A stretch of 64,000 bases of DNA from Lederbergia citrea (GCF_018343525.1 NZ_JAGYPH010000004.1:1-64000), one strand, 5' to 3'. Positions 46,495 through 56,630 are shown, counted from the stretch's first letter. Notes: a model not told the origin generated them from the letters alone. A program made the numbers and translations.

Positions 46495-47651
46495 TATGTC
46501 ATACCTCCATCTTTTGTCTGGCTCAGTATGCCATATAATCTCAGCCAATCATTCAAACTTTCTTGGATACTAAACCCTAAATTAGAGATATTTTTAATAA
46601 TCGATTGCTTGTTTGGTCGATCCATTACAATTGCCGCATTAATGTGATCACACCATTTGTCCATGTCATCCTCAAGATCGATGTATGTCACTAATCCTAA
46701 ACCCATATCCGTACTATTAGTTACAAAAGTTGAAGCGATACAGGGAGTCCCTGAGCTTTGTGCTTCTAACATGACAATACCGAAGCCTTCAAATAAAGAA
46801 GGGAAGAGAAAAATATCAAAGGCATTCATTAGTCTTGCTATGTCAGAGCGTATTCCTAAAAATCTGATATGCTCAAGCAATCCAAGTTTCTTTGCTTCCT
46901 TTTCAATCGTGCCTCTTAGGGGGCCTTCACCGATTAAAATGGCGACAAAGCTTGGATCTTCTTCTACCAGTGTTTTCAAAACCTTTAAAATGAACATTTG
47001 ATTCTTTGATTCGGAAAATCGCCCGACATGACCAATGATTTTTACATCCTCTTCCAAATGAAGTTCTTTTAAAACACTATTTCTACTATCTGGATCAATA
47101 TCGATATATTTACTAATATCTATCCCGTTATTTAGTATTTGCACTCGATTATTTCTTCTTTTGCCGAATAGGAACTCAGCCGCTTCCTCACTACAACTGC
47201 AAAACTTTGTCGCGGAAAACTTAATCAATCCTTGTAGTGTTTTCAACATGACTATTTCTTTCAAACTATTTCTCTTCAACCAATTATTACTATGCGAGTG
47301 ACAAATTCTATTTTCTATTCCACAAATCTTTGCTGCTAATGCCGGAAACCCACTTTGGTAATCAGTATGTGCATGAATCGCTATATAATTATTTGCAGAC
47401 ATCACATCGATTAAACTTTTTATATATTTAATAGGTCCCGTTGTTCCAAGACTAGGGATGCTGTATATTTCCCCCCCCATAGATTTAATTTCATCATCAT
47501 ATGAGGAGTCTTCCTTGTCCTGACTATGAATAATAAAATCAAACTGGACTTTCGTGCGGTCTATATTTCTGTAAATATTCATGATGAGCGTTTCAGCTCC
47601 ACCTCGCCCCATAGAACTTACGATGTGCAAGACTCTTTTAGGATGTTCCAT
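46491..47651 (-). CDS. EpsF-like family 4 glycosyltransferase
   Basis: A 386-residue GT-B enzyme with LHIVSSMGRGGAETLIMNIYRNID, IGHVGRFSESKNQ and LFEGFGIVMLEAQ. It is paralogous to the 49709 gene and to B. subtilis EpsF. AAAGGAAGGAG precedes the ATG. It follows the polymerase gene by 27 bases. The donor sugar is unknown. Confidence 0.9.
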   Translation of the reverse strand: MEHPKRVLHIVSSMGRGGAETLIMNIYRNIDRTKVQFDFIIHSQDKEDSSYDDEIKSMGGEIYSIPSLGTTGPIKYIKSLIDVMSANNYIAIHAHTDYQSGFPALAAKICGIENRICHSHSNNWLKRNSLKEIVMLKTLQGLIKFSATKFCSCSEEAAEFLFGKRRNNRVQILNNGIDISKYIDIDPDSRNSVLKELHLEEDVKIIGHVGRFSESKNQMFILKVLKTLVEEDPSFVAILIGEGPLRGTIEKEAKKLGLLEHIRFLGIRSDIARLMNAFDIFLFPSLFEGFGIVMLEAQSSGTPCIASTFVTNSTDMGLGLVTYIDLEDDMDKWCDHINAAIVMDRPNKQSIIKNISNLGFSIQESLNDWLRLYGILSQTKDGGMTY

Positions 47652-47678
47652 CTACTCCTTCCTTTCGATTAAAATAGC

Positions 47679-48749
47679 CTATCCAAAAAAATTACTTTCA
47701 TAAATGATATTTAAACTCATAACATTTTCATAAAAGTAATAGAGTAAGTAGCAAATCAATAATGCATAATAAACCAACCTTTGATATTTAATACTAAAAA
47801 GCTTTACAATCCAAGAAATTAGGATTAATTGATACAAACTAAAATAAATTGAAAACCTTGCAAAAATCCAATTTTGTGTCGAAACCATCATGAACACAAA
47901 ACCGATTAGAGACATATTAACGATAATGTCACTGCTAGGAAATATCTCTCTAAGTTTCTCCCTGCCGAGGTAGGCAATTATAAGAGGCGCAGCATTTACT
48001 GCAACCCTAAATACATTTGCCCCACCTTCCTTAAAATTAGAGTAATGACCGTATTGAGTATCTTCTATTACAGTAAATAAAATGGCGGAAAATTGATTAT
48101 AGCCGACGACAATTACTAAAGCGAAGAACAGAACTATATACGTTGCATTAGACCATGCTTTATATCTAACTAAGAAATAGATAGGTATAAGTATCAATGT
48201 ACTTTGATGAAATGTTGAAGACAGAAGAACAATTAAGAAATACTTGAGCCAATTCCCATTGATTAAATACTTTGTCGCCGTAAAAATGATGGCTGCAGCT
48301 AGCACTTGCCTTATGCCATTCATTGAAACCAAAAATAAGCCACCCGTAATGTAAACATACACGCTTAACTCAAAGATCCGTGAATATTTATATAGTACGG
48401 AAATAATCAGAACATTAGTGATTAAAGCTGTTGTAAAAATCATTATTTGAGGATCGTCTGAGTATTTCTTTAACAGCATTTGAAGAATCCCAAAACCAAT
48501 ATCTTTCTGAGAGGTTATAAACTCCCATGTAAAATCATTTATCACATAAATACGTGCATAAAAAAAAGTGTCTCCTATACCAGATCTAAGACCCGATATA
48601 AACACTAATGATAATAGCGCACCTAATACTAAGATTTTATTCGGTTTTATTGGAGTAATTGCTCCTGTTGCCAGTACAGGTGTGGCGAAATACCTTGAAA
48701 AAAACGATAAAATAAAAACGATAGCGAGATTGATCCATAGAAAAGTCAT
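47679..48749 (-). CDS. epsG: EpsG-family polysaccharide polymerase
   Basis: A 356-residue integral membrane protein with about ten hydrophobic segments. SGLRSGIGDTFFYARIY and the following FHQSTLILIPIYF loop are characteristic of the EpsG (Wzy-like) family, which polymerises undecaprenyl-linked repeat units outside the membrane. The ATG at 48749 has AAAGGAA 7 bases upstream; the frame continues open to 48788 with no better start. It is the only polymerase candidate in the cluster. Confidence 0.9.
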   Translation of the reverse strand: MTFLWINLAIVFILSFFSRYFATPVLATGAITPIKPNKILVLGALLSLVFISGLRSGIGDTFFYARIYVINDFTWEFITSQKDIGFGILQMLLKKYSDDPQIMIFTTALITNVLIISVLYKYSRIFELSVYVYITGGLFLVSMNGIRQVLAAAIIFTATKYLINGNWLKYFLIVLLSSTFHQSTLILIPIYFLVRYKAWSNATYIVLFFALVIVVGYNQFSAILFTVIEDTQYGHYSNFKEGGANVFRVAVNAAPLIIAYLGREKLREIFPSSDIIVNMSLIGFVFMMVSTQNWIFARFSIYFSLYQLILISWIVKLFSIKYQRLVYYALLICYLLYYFYENVMSLNIIYESNFFG

Positions 48750-48809
48750 TGGCCATTTCCTTTCAAGACAGATATTTCCCTCCGTCAAATAAAAGTCGGC
48801 TGCCTAGCC

Positions 48810-49700
48810 TTATCCCTGTGCAGTCCTTGTCTTTGTTGTAATATATATAAATAATAAGATGCCAAATGGGATTGCTAAAATTGTTAAGCCTTTGCTTGGG
48901 GTTTCTTTCAAAAACCTTTTATTATTTATTAGTAAGCTACTAGATACATAATGTATCGCTTGTCTAAATTTAAATGAACTATTTGCAAAGGGTAACTTCA
49001 TTAATTCTTTTCGATAAAATGCAAAACCCTTCGGATTTTTTCTATATTGATTAAACATATTTAATGATGAACCATCTGGAAGATACTCTACACAACACAA
49101 CACCTCGTTCATGAGTAGCATTTCGTATTGCTTATCTAACATATAATATTTGTATGCAAGACCTACATATTTTTCGTTACCGAAAATTGGATATGGATAC
49201 TGCTTTGTTAATTCCGTTCGATATACGAGCTTTTTGTCACCTGTAACACCGTGCTTGCTATAGAGATTAAATAATGTAGAGCTTTTTAAATGGTGGGGTA
49301 ATCTTGTACCTATCACTTGATTATTCGTGTATGAATCGAGTCCAATGATGCCACTCACTTTGTTGCTGCCGTGCTTTCTCCAAAAGTTATTGATCTTTTC
49401 TACAGCATCTTCTGGCATATAATCATCTGAGTCAATGCACACATTTAATTCAGTATCGATCAGTTCATACGCTTTGTTATGTGCTCCATGCATTCCTTTG
49501 TTTGCTTGCCAAATATATCTAATTTCAATCACATTTTCCCTAATCCATCCATCTACTAATTGTTTCGTACCATCGGTAGAACCGTCATCAATGATAAGCC
49601 AAATAAAGTCCTTACTCGTTTGGCGAAAAAGACTTCGATAGCAATGTTCTAGGCAATACGCTCGATTATATGTTGGAGTAAATACGGTTAACAATTTCAT
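48810..49700 (-). CDS. Family 2 glycosyltransferase with C-terminal anchor
   Basis: A GT-A enzyme of about 296 residues with LTVFTPTYNRAYCLEHC, DDGSTDGT and the DxD motif CIDSDDY. The region WQANKGMHGAHNKAYE is typical of WcaA/SpsA-like capsule transferases. A hydrophobic stretch near the C-terminus (ILAIPFGILLFIYITT) probably anchors it to the membrane. The ATG at 49700 has GGGGTGA 8 bases upstream. It occupies the EpsE-like position but is not close to EpsE, so a clutch function should not be assumed. Confidence 0.88.
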   Translation of the reverse strand: MKLLTVFTPTYNRAYCLEHCYRSLFRQTSKDFIWLIIDDGSTDGTKQLVDGWIRENVIEIRYIWQANKGMHGAHNKAYELIDTELNVCIDSDDYMPEDAVEKINNFWRKHGSNKVSGIIGLDSYTNNQVIGTRLPHHLKSSTLFNLYSKHGVTGDKKLVYRTELTKQYPYPIFGNEKYVGLAYKYYMLDKQYEMLLMNEVLCCVEYLPDGSSLNMFNQYRKNPKGFAFYRKELMKLPFANSSFKFRQAIHYVSSSLLINNKRFLKETPSKGLTILAIPFGILLFIYITTKTRTAQG

Positions 49701-49708
49701 CTGTTCAT

Positions 49709-50818
49709 TCACCCCGAGATCTTTAAATAAAAATCTTCAATATGATTGGCAGTGGCTGATATATCATATCCTTGCGCTACTAAAGAATCATTCACACTCG
49801 TTCTTAAAAACGGTGTTGAAGCAATGTTCCTTATCTTATTTACCCATTTTGCTTTGTCTTCTATGGATGCGTAATCAACTAAGTTCCTTCCAATATCAAC
49901 TTCAGGCGAAATACGATCAGAGATGAGGCAAGGTAATCCCGCCCCTTGTGCCTCAATTAATGAAACGGGTAAACCTTCATGCAAAGATGGAAATACAAAT
50001 ATATCTAACCCTTGAAGGATACGGTTAATATCACTTCTTATCCCTAGAAACATCACCCTTTTTTCTAAATTTAAGTTCCGAACCTTTTCTTCAATATCTT
50101 TACGTAAAGGTCCATCACCAATTAATAAAAGAATCGAGTTATTGTTTTCTTTACATAAGTCCGCAAATACATCGATAAGAAAAGTATGATTTTTTTGCTC
50201 AGCAAACCTTCCAACATGCCCGAGAACAAAGGTGTTATCTGCTAGCTTTAATTCTTCTTTGAATTGTTTTCTTACTTTATTGGAAAAATTAAATGTATCA
50301 GGTTCAATCCCATTTTTTAAAATCTTGGCAGAGCTAGATTTCTCATTAAATAACCATTTTGCTGCATAATTTGAACAGGCAAAAAAATTTGTCGAGTTAG
50401 GGATGATTAACTTTCCTGTAAACCACTTATATGTTCTTGCAGCTATGCCCCCCTCACTTTGCGTATTATGACTATGTGATATTCGAATTGTAATTCCAGC
50501 TTTTTTAGCTGATCTAAGAACAAGTCCGCTCATCTTATCTATGTGTGAGTGAACGATTTTATAATTGTTATTTATAGAAAAAAAACGATCTAATTCTCGT
50601 ATATATTTAAAATGCCCAACATCTGAGATATAAGGAATTCTATGCACTTTACCGCCCATTTTACTGATTTCATCATCAAAAACACCAGGCTTACATGTTA
50701 AGAAATCAAATTGAACCTTAGACTTATTAATATTCCGATATAAATTCATAATAAGTGTCTCGGCTCCACCTCGATTCATATTAACGACAACATGCAATAT
50801 TCTTATTGGACTGCCCAC
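49709..50818 (-). CDS. epsF: EpsF-like family 4 glycosyltransferase
   Basis: A 369-residue GT-B enzyme with LHVVVNMNRGGAETLIMNLYRN, LGHVGRFAEQKNH and LHEGLPVSLIEAQ, similar to B. subtilis EpsF. The GTG start has GGAGGAAA 7 bases upstream and overlaps the end of the epsD-like gene by 16 bases, so translation is coupled. Its own stop is 8 bases before the next start. Confidence 0.9.
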   Translation of the reverse strand: MGSPIRILHVVVNMNRGGAETLIMNLYRNINKSKVQFDFLTCKPGVFDDEISKMGGKVHRIPYISDVGHFKYIRELDRFFSINNNYKIVHSHIDKMSGLVLRSAKKAGITIRISHSHNTQSEGGIAARTYKWFTGKLIIPNSTNFFACSNYAAKWLFNEKSSSAKILKNGIEPDTFNFSNKVRKQFKEELKLADNTFVLGHVGRFAEQKNHTFLIDVFADLCKENNNSILLLIGDGPLRKDIEEKVRNLNLEKRVMFLGIRSDINRILQGLDIFVFPSLHEGLPVSLIEAQGAGLPCLISDRISPEVDIGRNLVDYASIEDKAKWVNKIRNIASTPFLRTSVNDSLVAQGYDISATANHIEDFYLKISG

Positions 50819-51948
50819 TGAATTTCCTCCATCTGATCCATTACTTTTTTGTACATTTGTCTACTTTCTTCTAAAATTCTATCAACGCTATATTTCTCTT
50901 CTATTACAAATCGACTATGCAATCCAAATTGCTCTCTTAAATCTTTATTTACAGCAAGGTTAATAATCTTATTAGCAATTTCAATAGCTTCTTTTCCTAC
51001 AAGAAATCCATTTTGGTTATTGAAGACGAGTTCCCGATGTCCTCTGTTATCAACTGCTACGATCGGCAATCCACAAGCCATCGCTTCCATGATGTTGACC
51101 GGTAATCCTTCCCGTAAACTTGAGGCAACAGCAATGTCACTCATTTTTAATAATGATTCGACATCTTGACGATAGCCCAGGAAGTCGACCATTTCTTCAA
51201 CTCCTAGATTTTTTGCAAGTTGTTTGCAATGATCAATTAATGGACCATCCCCAGCTAATAAAAGTTTTGCAGTTGGTAGCTGCTCCTTAATGAAGGGCAA
51301 TGCTTCGATAAGAATTTGTTGATTTTTATTCTTATTAAACTCAGCTGCATAAAACATCAAAAAAGTATCATTGGGATAATGATACTTTTTCCTTAGTGCA
51401 GATTTATCCTTTACTGGTGTAAATCGTTCTGTATTAACGCCAACTCCATGTACATGTTCTATTCGGGTTGCCTTAAAATGATGATTGACTGCCAGGCTAA
51501 AATCTTCTTCATTAATGGTTATTAAACAATCCGTATAGCGGGCTAGCACTTTTTCAATTGGATAATAAACAAGCCAATTTAAAAGCGGTGCACCTTTGCA
51601 AAAATGAAAGCCATGCGCCGTATAAATCACCTTTGTTTCATGATTTCTTGCCTTTCGGGCCGCTAATCGGGTTAAGACACCACCCATTGGTGTATGACAA
51701 TGAATGATTTCATACCGATGATCATCGATAAGTGTTTTCAACACTTTATATGCACCTATGTTCTTTCTTTTGAAAGGAGATCGCTGAATCGGTATATCAT
51801 ACTTTTTATCAACAAAAGGAATGTCTAATTTACCAGCTGCAGCAAGATGAACTTCCCAGCCTTGATCCTTAAACCATTTTAAATAAGGTAAATGAAAGGC
51901 AGTAAAATGGAAATCAACAGTTGCACAAAACAACACCTTTTTCCTCAT
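50803..51948 (-). CDS. epsD: EpsD-like family 4 glycosyltransferase
   Basis: A 381-residue GT-B enzyme. LFCATVDFHFTAFHLPYLKW, HCHTPMGGVLTRLAARKAR and TAHGFHFCKGAPLLNWL closely resemble B. subtilis EpsD, and LREGLPVNIMEAM is the E-x7-E motif. It is the first glycosyltransferase of the operon and a good candidate to add the second sugar after the EpsL product. The ATG is 9 bases after galU. Confidence 0.92.
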   Translation of the reverse strand: MRKKVLFCATVDFHFTAFHLPYLKWFKDQGWEVHLAAAGKLDIPFVDKKYDIPIQRSPFKRKNIGAYKVLKTLIDDHRYEIIHCHTPMGGVLTRLAARKARNHETKVIYTAHGFHFCKGAPLLNWLVYYPIEKVLARYTDCLITINEEDFSLAVNHHFKATRIEHVHGVGVNTERFTPVKDKSALRKKYHYPNDTFLMFYAAEFNKNKNQQILIEALPFIKEQLPTAKLLLAGDGPLIDHCKQLAKNLGVEEMVDFLGYRQDVESLLKMSDIAVASSLREGLPVNIMEAMACGLPIVAVDNRGHRELVFNNQNGFLVGKEAIEIANKIINLAVNKDLREQFGLHSRFVIEEKYSVDRILEESRQMYKKVMDQMEEIQWAVQ

Positions 51949-51957
51949 GGCCTCACC

Positions 51958-52836
51958 TTACTTGATCAATTGTCTATCAAGAACGGATGATAGATAATTG
52001 ATCAGTTCTTTTCTTAATTCTTCCCGTTGTAAGGCAAACTCTATCGTCGTTTGAATAAATCCCATTTTCTCTCCCACGTCATGCCGAACCCCTTCAAAGT
52101 CATATGCGTAAACCGCTTCGAAAAGATTTAATGCAGCGATTGCATCCGTCAATTGAATTTCCCCGCCAGCCCCCGGTTCCTGTTTCTCCAGTATTTCAAA
52201 AATTCTAGGATTAAGGATATATCTTCCCATAATTGCTAGGTTAGAGGGCGCCTCAGTCAATATTGGCTTCTCAACTAGATGCTTGACACTATAAAAGCGC
52301 TCGCCAATTGTATGCCCATCAACAATTCCATATCTTGATACCTCATCATCAGCAACCGATTGAACCCCAAGTATGGAGGCATTATATCTTTCATATTGTT
52401 CAATCATTTGTCTTAAACAAGGTTTCTCAGCTTGAATTATGTCGTCTCCAAGCAGAACAGCAAATGGTTCATCTCCAATAAATTTCCGTGCACACCAGAT
52501 GGCATGACCTAACCCTTTTGGCTCTTTTTGCCGAATATAGTGGATATCCACTAATTTGGAGGACTTTTGCACCTCATTTAAGAGATCAAACTTTCCTTTC
52601 TCTAATAAATTTTGTTCCAACTCAAAAGAATGATCGAAATGATCTTCAATCGCTCTTTTTCCTTTACCTGTCACAATGATAATATCTTCGATCCCTGACT
52701 CAATAGCTTCCTCTACTATGTATTGAATGGTGGGCTTATCGACGATTGGTAGCATTTCCTTTGGCATTGCTTTTGTTGCTGGCAAAAATCTTGTTCCTAA
52801 ACCAGCTGCCGGGATTATTGCTTTCCTTATTTTCAT
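51958..52836 (-). CDS. galU: UTP-glucose-1-phosphate uridylyltransferase
   Basis: A 292-residue nucleotidyltransferase (GtaB/GalU family) with [21 protein letters not shown] seen as two blocks, [11 protein letters not shown] and [11 protein letters not shown], plus EKPKxxx-like VEKPI and LTDAIAAL. It makes UDP-glucose for the locus and, with GalE, UDP-galactose. It is probably an extra copy dedicated to eps, since Bacillus normally has gtaB elsewhere; that copy is outside the window. Confidence 0.94.
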   Translation of the reverse strand: MKIRKAIIPAAGLGTRFLPATKAMPKEMLPIVDKPTIQYIVEEAIESGIEDIIIVTGKGKRAIEDHFDHSFELEQNLLEKGKFDLLNEVQKSSKLVDIHYIRQKEPKGLGHAIWCARKFIGDEPFAVLLGDDIIQAEKPCLRQMIEQYERYNASILGVQSVADDEVSRYGIVDGHTIGERFYSVKHLVEKPILTEAPSNLAIMGRYILNPRIFEILEKQEPGAGGEIQLTDAIAALNLFEAVYAYDFEGVRHDVGEKMGFIQTTIEFALQREELRKELINYLSSVLDRQLIK

Positions 52837-52850
52837 ATACTTCTTCCCCC

Positions 52851-54680
52851 TTAACCTGTAACTGATATTAATGGTAGTTTTGCTTTAACCTTATTGTTCG
52901 CCAAGTCAATAAGTGTTTCTCTTAATATCTCTTTATCTAAAGTAGAATAACTTCTAATAATTGAATCAATCTCATCGAGGAATAGCTTCGCCGTCTTCCC
53001 AATATAAATTTTCGGATATACTTGCTGATCTTGTACTTCATCTTCCTTTAATAATTCTTCAAATAGCTTTTCGCCAGGCCTCATTCCGGTAAATTCTATA
53101 CCGATTTCTTCCACAGAATTACCCGATAATTTAATTAAATTCCTTGCCAAATCGACAATTTTTATTGGGTCACCCATATGTAACACAAAGATTTCTCCGC
53201 CTTTGGCTAATGCTCCAGCTTGGATGACTAGCCTTGAGGCTTCAGGGATGGTCATAAAATACCGGACCATTTCACGATGTGTCACTGTAACGGGTCCGCC
53301 TTTTTCGATTTGTTTTTTAAATAAGGGAATCACACTGCCTCGACTTCCCAAGACATTACCGAATCTGACAGCAACAAACCTGGTTTTGCTTTTTTGATCC
53401 ATATTTTGAATAATCATTTCAGCAAGTCTTTTTGTTGCACCCATCACACTTGTTGGATTAACTGCTTTATCCGAAGAAATCATTACAAATGTTTCCACCC
53501 CATGCCAACTTGCTGCCTCTGCAACATTCCTCGTTCCAATGATGTTATTTTTAACAGCTTCTTCAGGGTTACGTTCCATTAATGGTACATGTTTATGAGC
53601 AGCCGCATGATAAACGACATGGGGTTGATATGTCCCCATCACTAACATCATTTTTTTCTCGTCCTTCACATCCGCAATTTCCGTTAAAAATTCAATAGTT
53701 GAATGTCCAAAGGTTTCTTTTAATTCTTGTTCAATCGAATAAATACTATTTTCGCCATGTCCTAATAACACTAGTTTTTGTGGATTAAACTTAGCTATTT
53801 GACGGCAGATTTCAGATCCAATTGATCCTCCCGCACCGGTTACTAATATCACTTTGTTCGTTACATATTCAGATATACTATCAATATCTAAATCAACCGG
53901 TTCCCTACCTAATAAATCCTCCACTTGAACATCACGAAATTGATTTACAGCAATTTTGCCGGTAACGAGATCCTCCAACAAAGGTAGGATTTGTGTTTTG
54001 GCTTTTGTTTTAGCGCATTCTTGAAAGATCGTGTTTAACTTCTTTTTACACAGTGATGGGATAGCGATAATAATATTCTCGATATTCAATTCCTGAACTG
54101 CCTTCTCAATTCGATTCACATCACCAACTACTGGAACCCCCATTATATCCAGATAATGTTTGTTTTTGTCGTCATCTATAAACGCAATCGGTAATAGTTC
54201 TGCATCATTATTTTTTAATAATTGCCTGGCCACCATCGTACCTGCAGAACCCGCCCCTATAATAAGTGTCCGTTTTTTGTTATCTGCTTTGTTCAAATAG
54301 TTATCACGATATATTCTCCAGCAAAACCTTGAAGCTCCAATGAACAACAGATGAAGCATCCAAGTAACAGCAAGGAGTCTGAAGTATATTTCATGAATCA
54401 TCATTTGCTGGACGACACCTGCAGTTACTATAGATAAAGTGACGACTTTAAAAATAATGATTAGTTCTCCGATACTCGCATATTCCCATGCTTTTTTATA
54501 GATTTTAAAAATGAATGAAAATATATGATGACTTACAATGATGGAAATAGAGCTTAAAATAATTGGAAAGGTTATAACATTAAAGCTAGCGTTAACTAAA
54601 AAGCGCCCGAAGAAGATGGCGGTTAGTACAATACATGAATCCACAATAATGAATAAAGATAACCTTTGCTGGTAGGACAT
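52851..54680 (-). CDS. epsC: EpsC/PglF-like UDP-GlcNAc 4,6-dehydratase
   Basis: A 609-residue membrane-associated enzyme. Four N-terminal hydrophobic helices (about 8-110) lead to a CoA-binding-like Rossmann domain ([17 protein letters not shown], about 138-250). The catalytic extended SDR domain follows ([17 protein letters not shown], then [17 protein letters not shown]). The catalytic Tyr of classical SDRs is replaced by Met in VMGATK, as in PglF-type dehydratases. It opens the diacetylbacillosamine pathway completed by EpsN, EpsM and EpsL. A 435-base gap with the EAR-like RNA and hairpins separates it from epsB. Confidence 0.94.
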   Translation of the reverse strand: MSYQQRLSLFIIVDSCIVLTAIFFGRFLVNASFNVITFPIILSSISIIVSHHIFSFIFKIYKKAWEYASIGELIIIFKVVTLSIVTAGVVQQMMIHEIYFRLLAVTWMLHLLFIGASRFCWRIYRDNYLNKADNKKRTLIIGAGSAGTMVARQLLKNNDAELLPIAFIDDDKNKHYLDIMGVPVVGDVNRIEKAVQELNIENIIIAIPSLCKKKLNTIFQECAKTKAKTQILPLLEDLVTGKIAVNQFRDVQVEDLLGREPVDLDIDSISEYVTNKVILVTGAGGSIGSEICRQIAKFNPQKLVLLGHGENSIYSIEQELKETFGHSTIEFLTEIADVKDEKKMMLVMGTYQPHVVYHAAAHKHVPLMERNPEEAVKNNIIGTRNVAEAASWHGVETFVMISSDKAVNPTSVMGATKRLAEMIIQNMDQKSKTRFVAVRFGNVLGSRGSVIPLFKKQIEKGGPVTVTHREMVRYFMTIPEASRLVIQAGALAKGGEIFVLHMGDPIKIVDLARNLIKLSGNSVEEIGIEFTGMRPGEKLFEELLKEDEVQDQQVYPKIYIGKTAKLFLDEIDSIIRSYSTLDKEILRETLIDLANNKVKAKLPLISVTG

Positions 54681-54720
54681 AAATTACTCCCCTTTAATTC
54701 TAGATTTGTGACCGAAAAAT

Positions 54721-54799
54721 AAAGATCTTAATTAAAGAGTCTTTTGAAATAAGGAACCACAAAAAAGCCACGGCTAAAAACTCCATAATTAAGATCTTT
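54721..54799 (-). terminator. Long inverted repeat before epsC, attenuator-like
   Basis: AAAGATCTTAATTA (54721-54734) and TAATTAAGATCTTT (54786-54799) are perfect 14-base inverted repeats around a 51-base loop containing AGCCGTGGCT. On the minus strand the stem is followed by ATTTTT. It could act as an attenuator in the epsC leader. Confidence 0.5.
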
Positions 54800-54805
54800 A
54801 TAAAT

Positions 54806-54928
54806 GTCTAGCTCCAGCACCTAGCCCCTCGAGGTCAAAATGCCTTTCGCCAATAAAAGTCAAGAACGGACTTTATTGGCGAAAGGCATTTTTGCTTGTC
54901 GGGGCTGACCAAGGCGCTTTCGCTTTTA
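54806..54928 (+). repeat. Dispersed repeat with a nested long hairpin
   Basis: The outer ends (TCTAGCTCCAGCACCTAG and AAGGCGCTTTCGCTTTTA) are partly complementary and match short copies at 6916-6944 and 62222-62301. Inside lies an almost perfect stem, ATGCCTTTCGCCAATAAA (54839 onward) against TTTATTGGCGAAAGGCAT (to about 54890), with T and A runs at its base. No transposase is present. Confidence 0.75.
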
Positions 54929-54949
54929 TTAACATAGGGCATTTAACCC

Positions 54950-55050
54950 CCCCTCACATCACACTAACGACGACTCGCGTCTAAGGTCTTTTCAGGGACC
55001 CACAGCATGATCGAGTGCCTCCATTGATAATGGTAGGGAGACATCACCAG
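54950..55050 (-). ncRNA. EAR: EAR-like (eps-associated) antitermination RNA
   Basis: Position is the main evidence: in B. subtilis the EAR element lies between epsB and epsC, as here. On the minus strand the segment is GC-richer than its surroundings and structured: CCATT-ATC-AATGG, GGTC...GACC around CCTGAAAA, and GACG-CGAG-TCGTC, with GCTGTGGGTCCCTGAAAAG and GACGCGAGTCGTCGTTAG blocks that look like the conserved core. It has no open frame. EAR lets RNA polymerase read through terminators in long eps operons. Boundaries are approximate. Confidence 0.72.
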
Positions 55051-55115
55051 AAAGAACAAATCATTCTTAATAACGAACAAACGAGTAAAAAATATATGTT
55101 CGCACTTAACTATTT

Positions 55116-55775
55116 CTAGTTTTTTTCATTTAAAATAACACCTACAATTTGAGCCTTTGCATATTCTAGAACTTTTTTCGATTCAAATGCACTTTCAAGA
55201 TCCGTTTTATTTTGCCTAACTACTAATACAACTCCATCACATAAGTTTGCGATAATTTTTGTATCAGTCACTTCAAGTAGTGATGTTGAATCAATTAGGA
55301 CAAGGTCGTATAAAGAATTTACTTTTTTCAGTAATAGACTCATCATATGAGATCCTAACAGCTCAGCTGGATTGAATGGAATAGCTCCACTTGTTAAAAG
55401 GTCCAAGCTTCCAATATTTGATGGGCAAACAGCCTCTTCAAAGTTCACCTTTCCAGTTAGAACATCTGTTAGTCCGGTGGCATTGGACGTTTTGAATATA
55501 TGATGAATACCTGGATCCCTTAAATTTCCATCAATAAGGAGGATTTTTTCCTTCTGCTGAGCCATTGATATTGCTATGTTAGCAGCTGTTGTTGATTTTC
55601 CTTCCCACTTGCCTGGAGAAGTTATTAAAAGAGTGTTGTTTTTTTTATCCCCATTTAGGAAACGAATATTCGTTCGAATTGTTCGGTATTGTTCCGATAT
55701 GATAGAGTCAGGATTTGTATAGGTAACTAAATTTCTTTTTTTAGCAATGGATCGTTTTCTTTTATTTAATACCAA
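55116..55775 (-). CDS. epsB: EpsB/CapB-like bacterial tyrosine kinase
   Basis: A 219-residue BY-kinase. Walker A SPGKWEGKSTTA, Walker A' ILLIDGNLRDPG and the B motif LVLIDST are present. The tail lacks an obvious tyrosine cluster. It would work with EpsA to control chain length and export. The TTG at 55775 follows AGAGGTGA and overlaps the epsA stop by 14 bases; this start fits family length better than the open frame to 55829. Confidence 0.92.
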   Translation of the reverse strand: MVLNKRKRSIAKKRNLVTYTNPDSIISEQYRTIRTNIRFLNGDKKNNTLLITSPGKWEGKSTTAANIAISMAQQKEKILLIDGNLRDPGIHHIFKTSNATGLTDVLTGKVNFEEAVCPSNIGSLDLLTSGAIPFNPAELLGSHMMSLLLKKVNSLYDLVLIDSTSLLEVTDTKIIANLCDGVVLVVRQNKTDLESAFESKKVLEYAKAQIVGVILNEKN

Positions 55776-56502
55776 TTGTCTCACCTCTAAGCTCCAGTTC
55801 GGTTTTCTTCTTTTTTCTTTTGTTGACATTCTTTTTATTCATTTTAGAAACACCGCCCAAAACTTGGATTCCCAACATCATTTCGATATCACGTTCTGAT
55901 TTAATTGAATCATCCAAGGAATCAATTAAAAAGATTAGCCCCGTTCCCGCTATAATTCCAAAAATAAAAGCGATCAAAATAAATTTATTTGGATTGCTTT
56001 CGTTAATAGGAAATGGTTGTAGCTTAGCCTCTGATAATATGCGAATATCTTTATAAACAATAATCTTTGGAATATTCTTAGTAAATACATTGGCGGTCGA
56101 ATTTGCTATCTCTACAGCTCTGTTCGGATCCGTATCGATAACACTTATCTTAACTACCTGGGACTCATCAACATTTGTGACATTGATTTGTCCTGCCAAT
56201 GCTTCTGGTGATTCTTCTAGTCCAAGTTGTTCTATGACATTTTCTAAAACGGTCGTGTCCTTAATAATGACTTGAAGGGTCTTTCTATATTCCGAGTCCG
56301 CATCGATAATAATATTTGTTGAAGTTTCATATAACGGCGTTGTTTGATTGAGGTTACTATATACCCAACCAGCCGCAGTCGTTAATATGGTTATCACAAA
56401 TACGATCCAAATACGCTTTTTTAACACCCTGTATAAATCCTTTAAATTAATTTCCTTTGCTATTCTTTTGTCTTCCCTATACTGTTGATTTAAATGATTC
56501 AT
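55762..56502 (-). CDS. epsA: EpsA/YveK-like chain-length and kinase-activator protein
   Basis: A 246-residue Wzz-family protein with two membrane helices (about 33-53 and 178-198) flanking an extracellular loop. The C-terminal cytoplasmic tail activates the partner kinase. The P-rich stretch LQPFPINESNPNKFILIAF before the second helix is typical. It is the first gene of the eps operon; AAGGTGG lies before the ATG and a SinR-like box lies 30 bases upstream. Confidence 0.92.
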   Translation of the reverse strand: MNHLNQQYREDKRIAKEINLKDLYRVLKKRIWIVFVITILTTAAGWVYSNLNQTTPLYETSTNIIIDADSEYRKTLQVIIKDTTVLENVIEQLGLEESPEALAGQINVTNVDESQVVKISVIDTDPNRAVEIANSTANVFTKNIPKIIVYKDIRILSEAKLQPFPINESNPNKFILIAFIFGIIAGTGLIFLIDSLDDSIKSERDIEMMLGIQVLGGVSKMNKKNVNKRKKKKTELELRGETIGIK

Positions 56503-56530
56503 AAAACCACCTTATTATTATGACTTGTAA

Positions 56531-56545
56531 TTCTTAATAAAGAAC
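56531..56545 (-). promoter_or_regulatory. Second SinR-like box in the eps leader
   Basis: The minus strand reads GTTCTTTATTAAGAA, a SinR heptamer GTTCTTT with an inverted partner (12 of 14 palindrome positions). It lies about 90 bases downstream of the promoter and 28 bases before epsA. Confidence 0.6.
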
Positions 56546-56630
56546 AAAGTGACCAAAAAAAAGAAGTTTTATCATACCTTAGCCTTAATAAATATTTTCC
56601 CAATCGTTTTATAATTCATACTATATACCC

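Noticed and set aside
48810..49700. EpsE-type flagellar clutch
   Set aside because: It is a GT2 in a similar operon position, but its sequence does not resemble EpsE and it has a C-terminal hydrophobic anchor.
55045..55095. AAAGAAC and TTCTT motifs near the epsB stop, resembling SinR boxes
   Set aside because: Arms are short and badly spaced, and no promoter lies near; probably chance in AT-rich DNA beside the EAR-like RNA.
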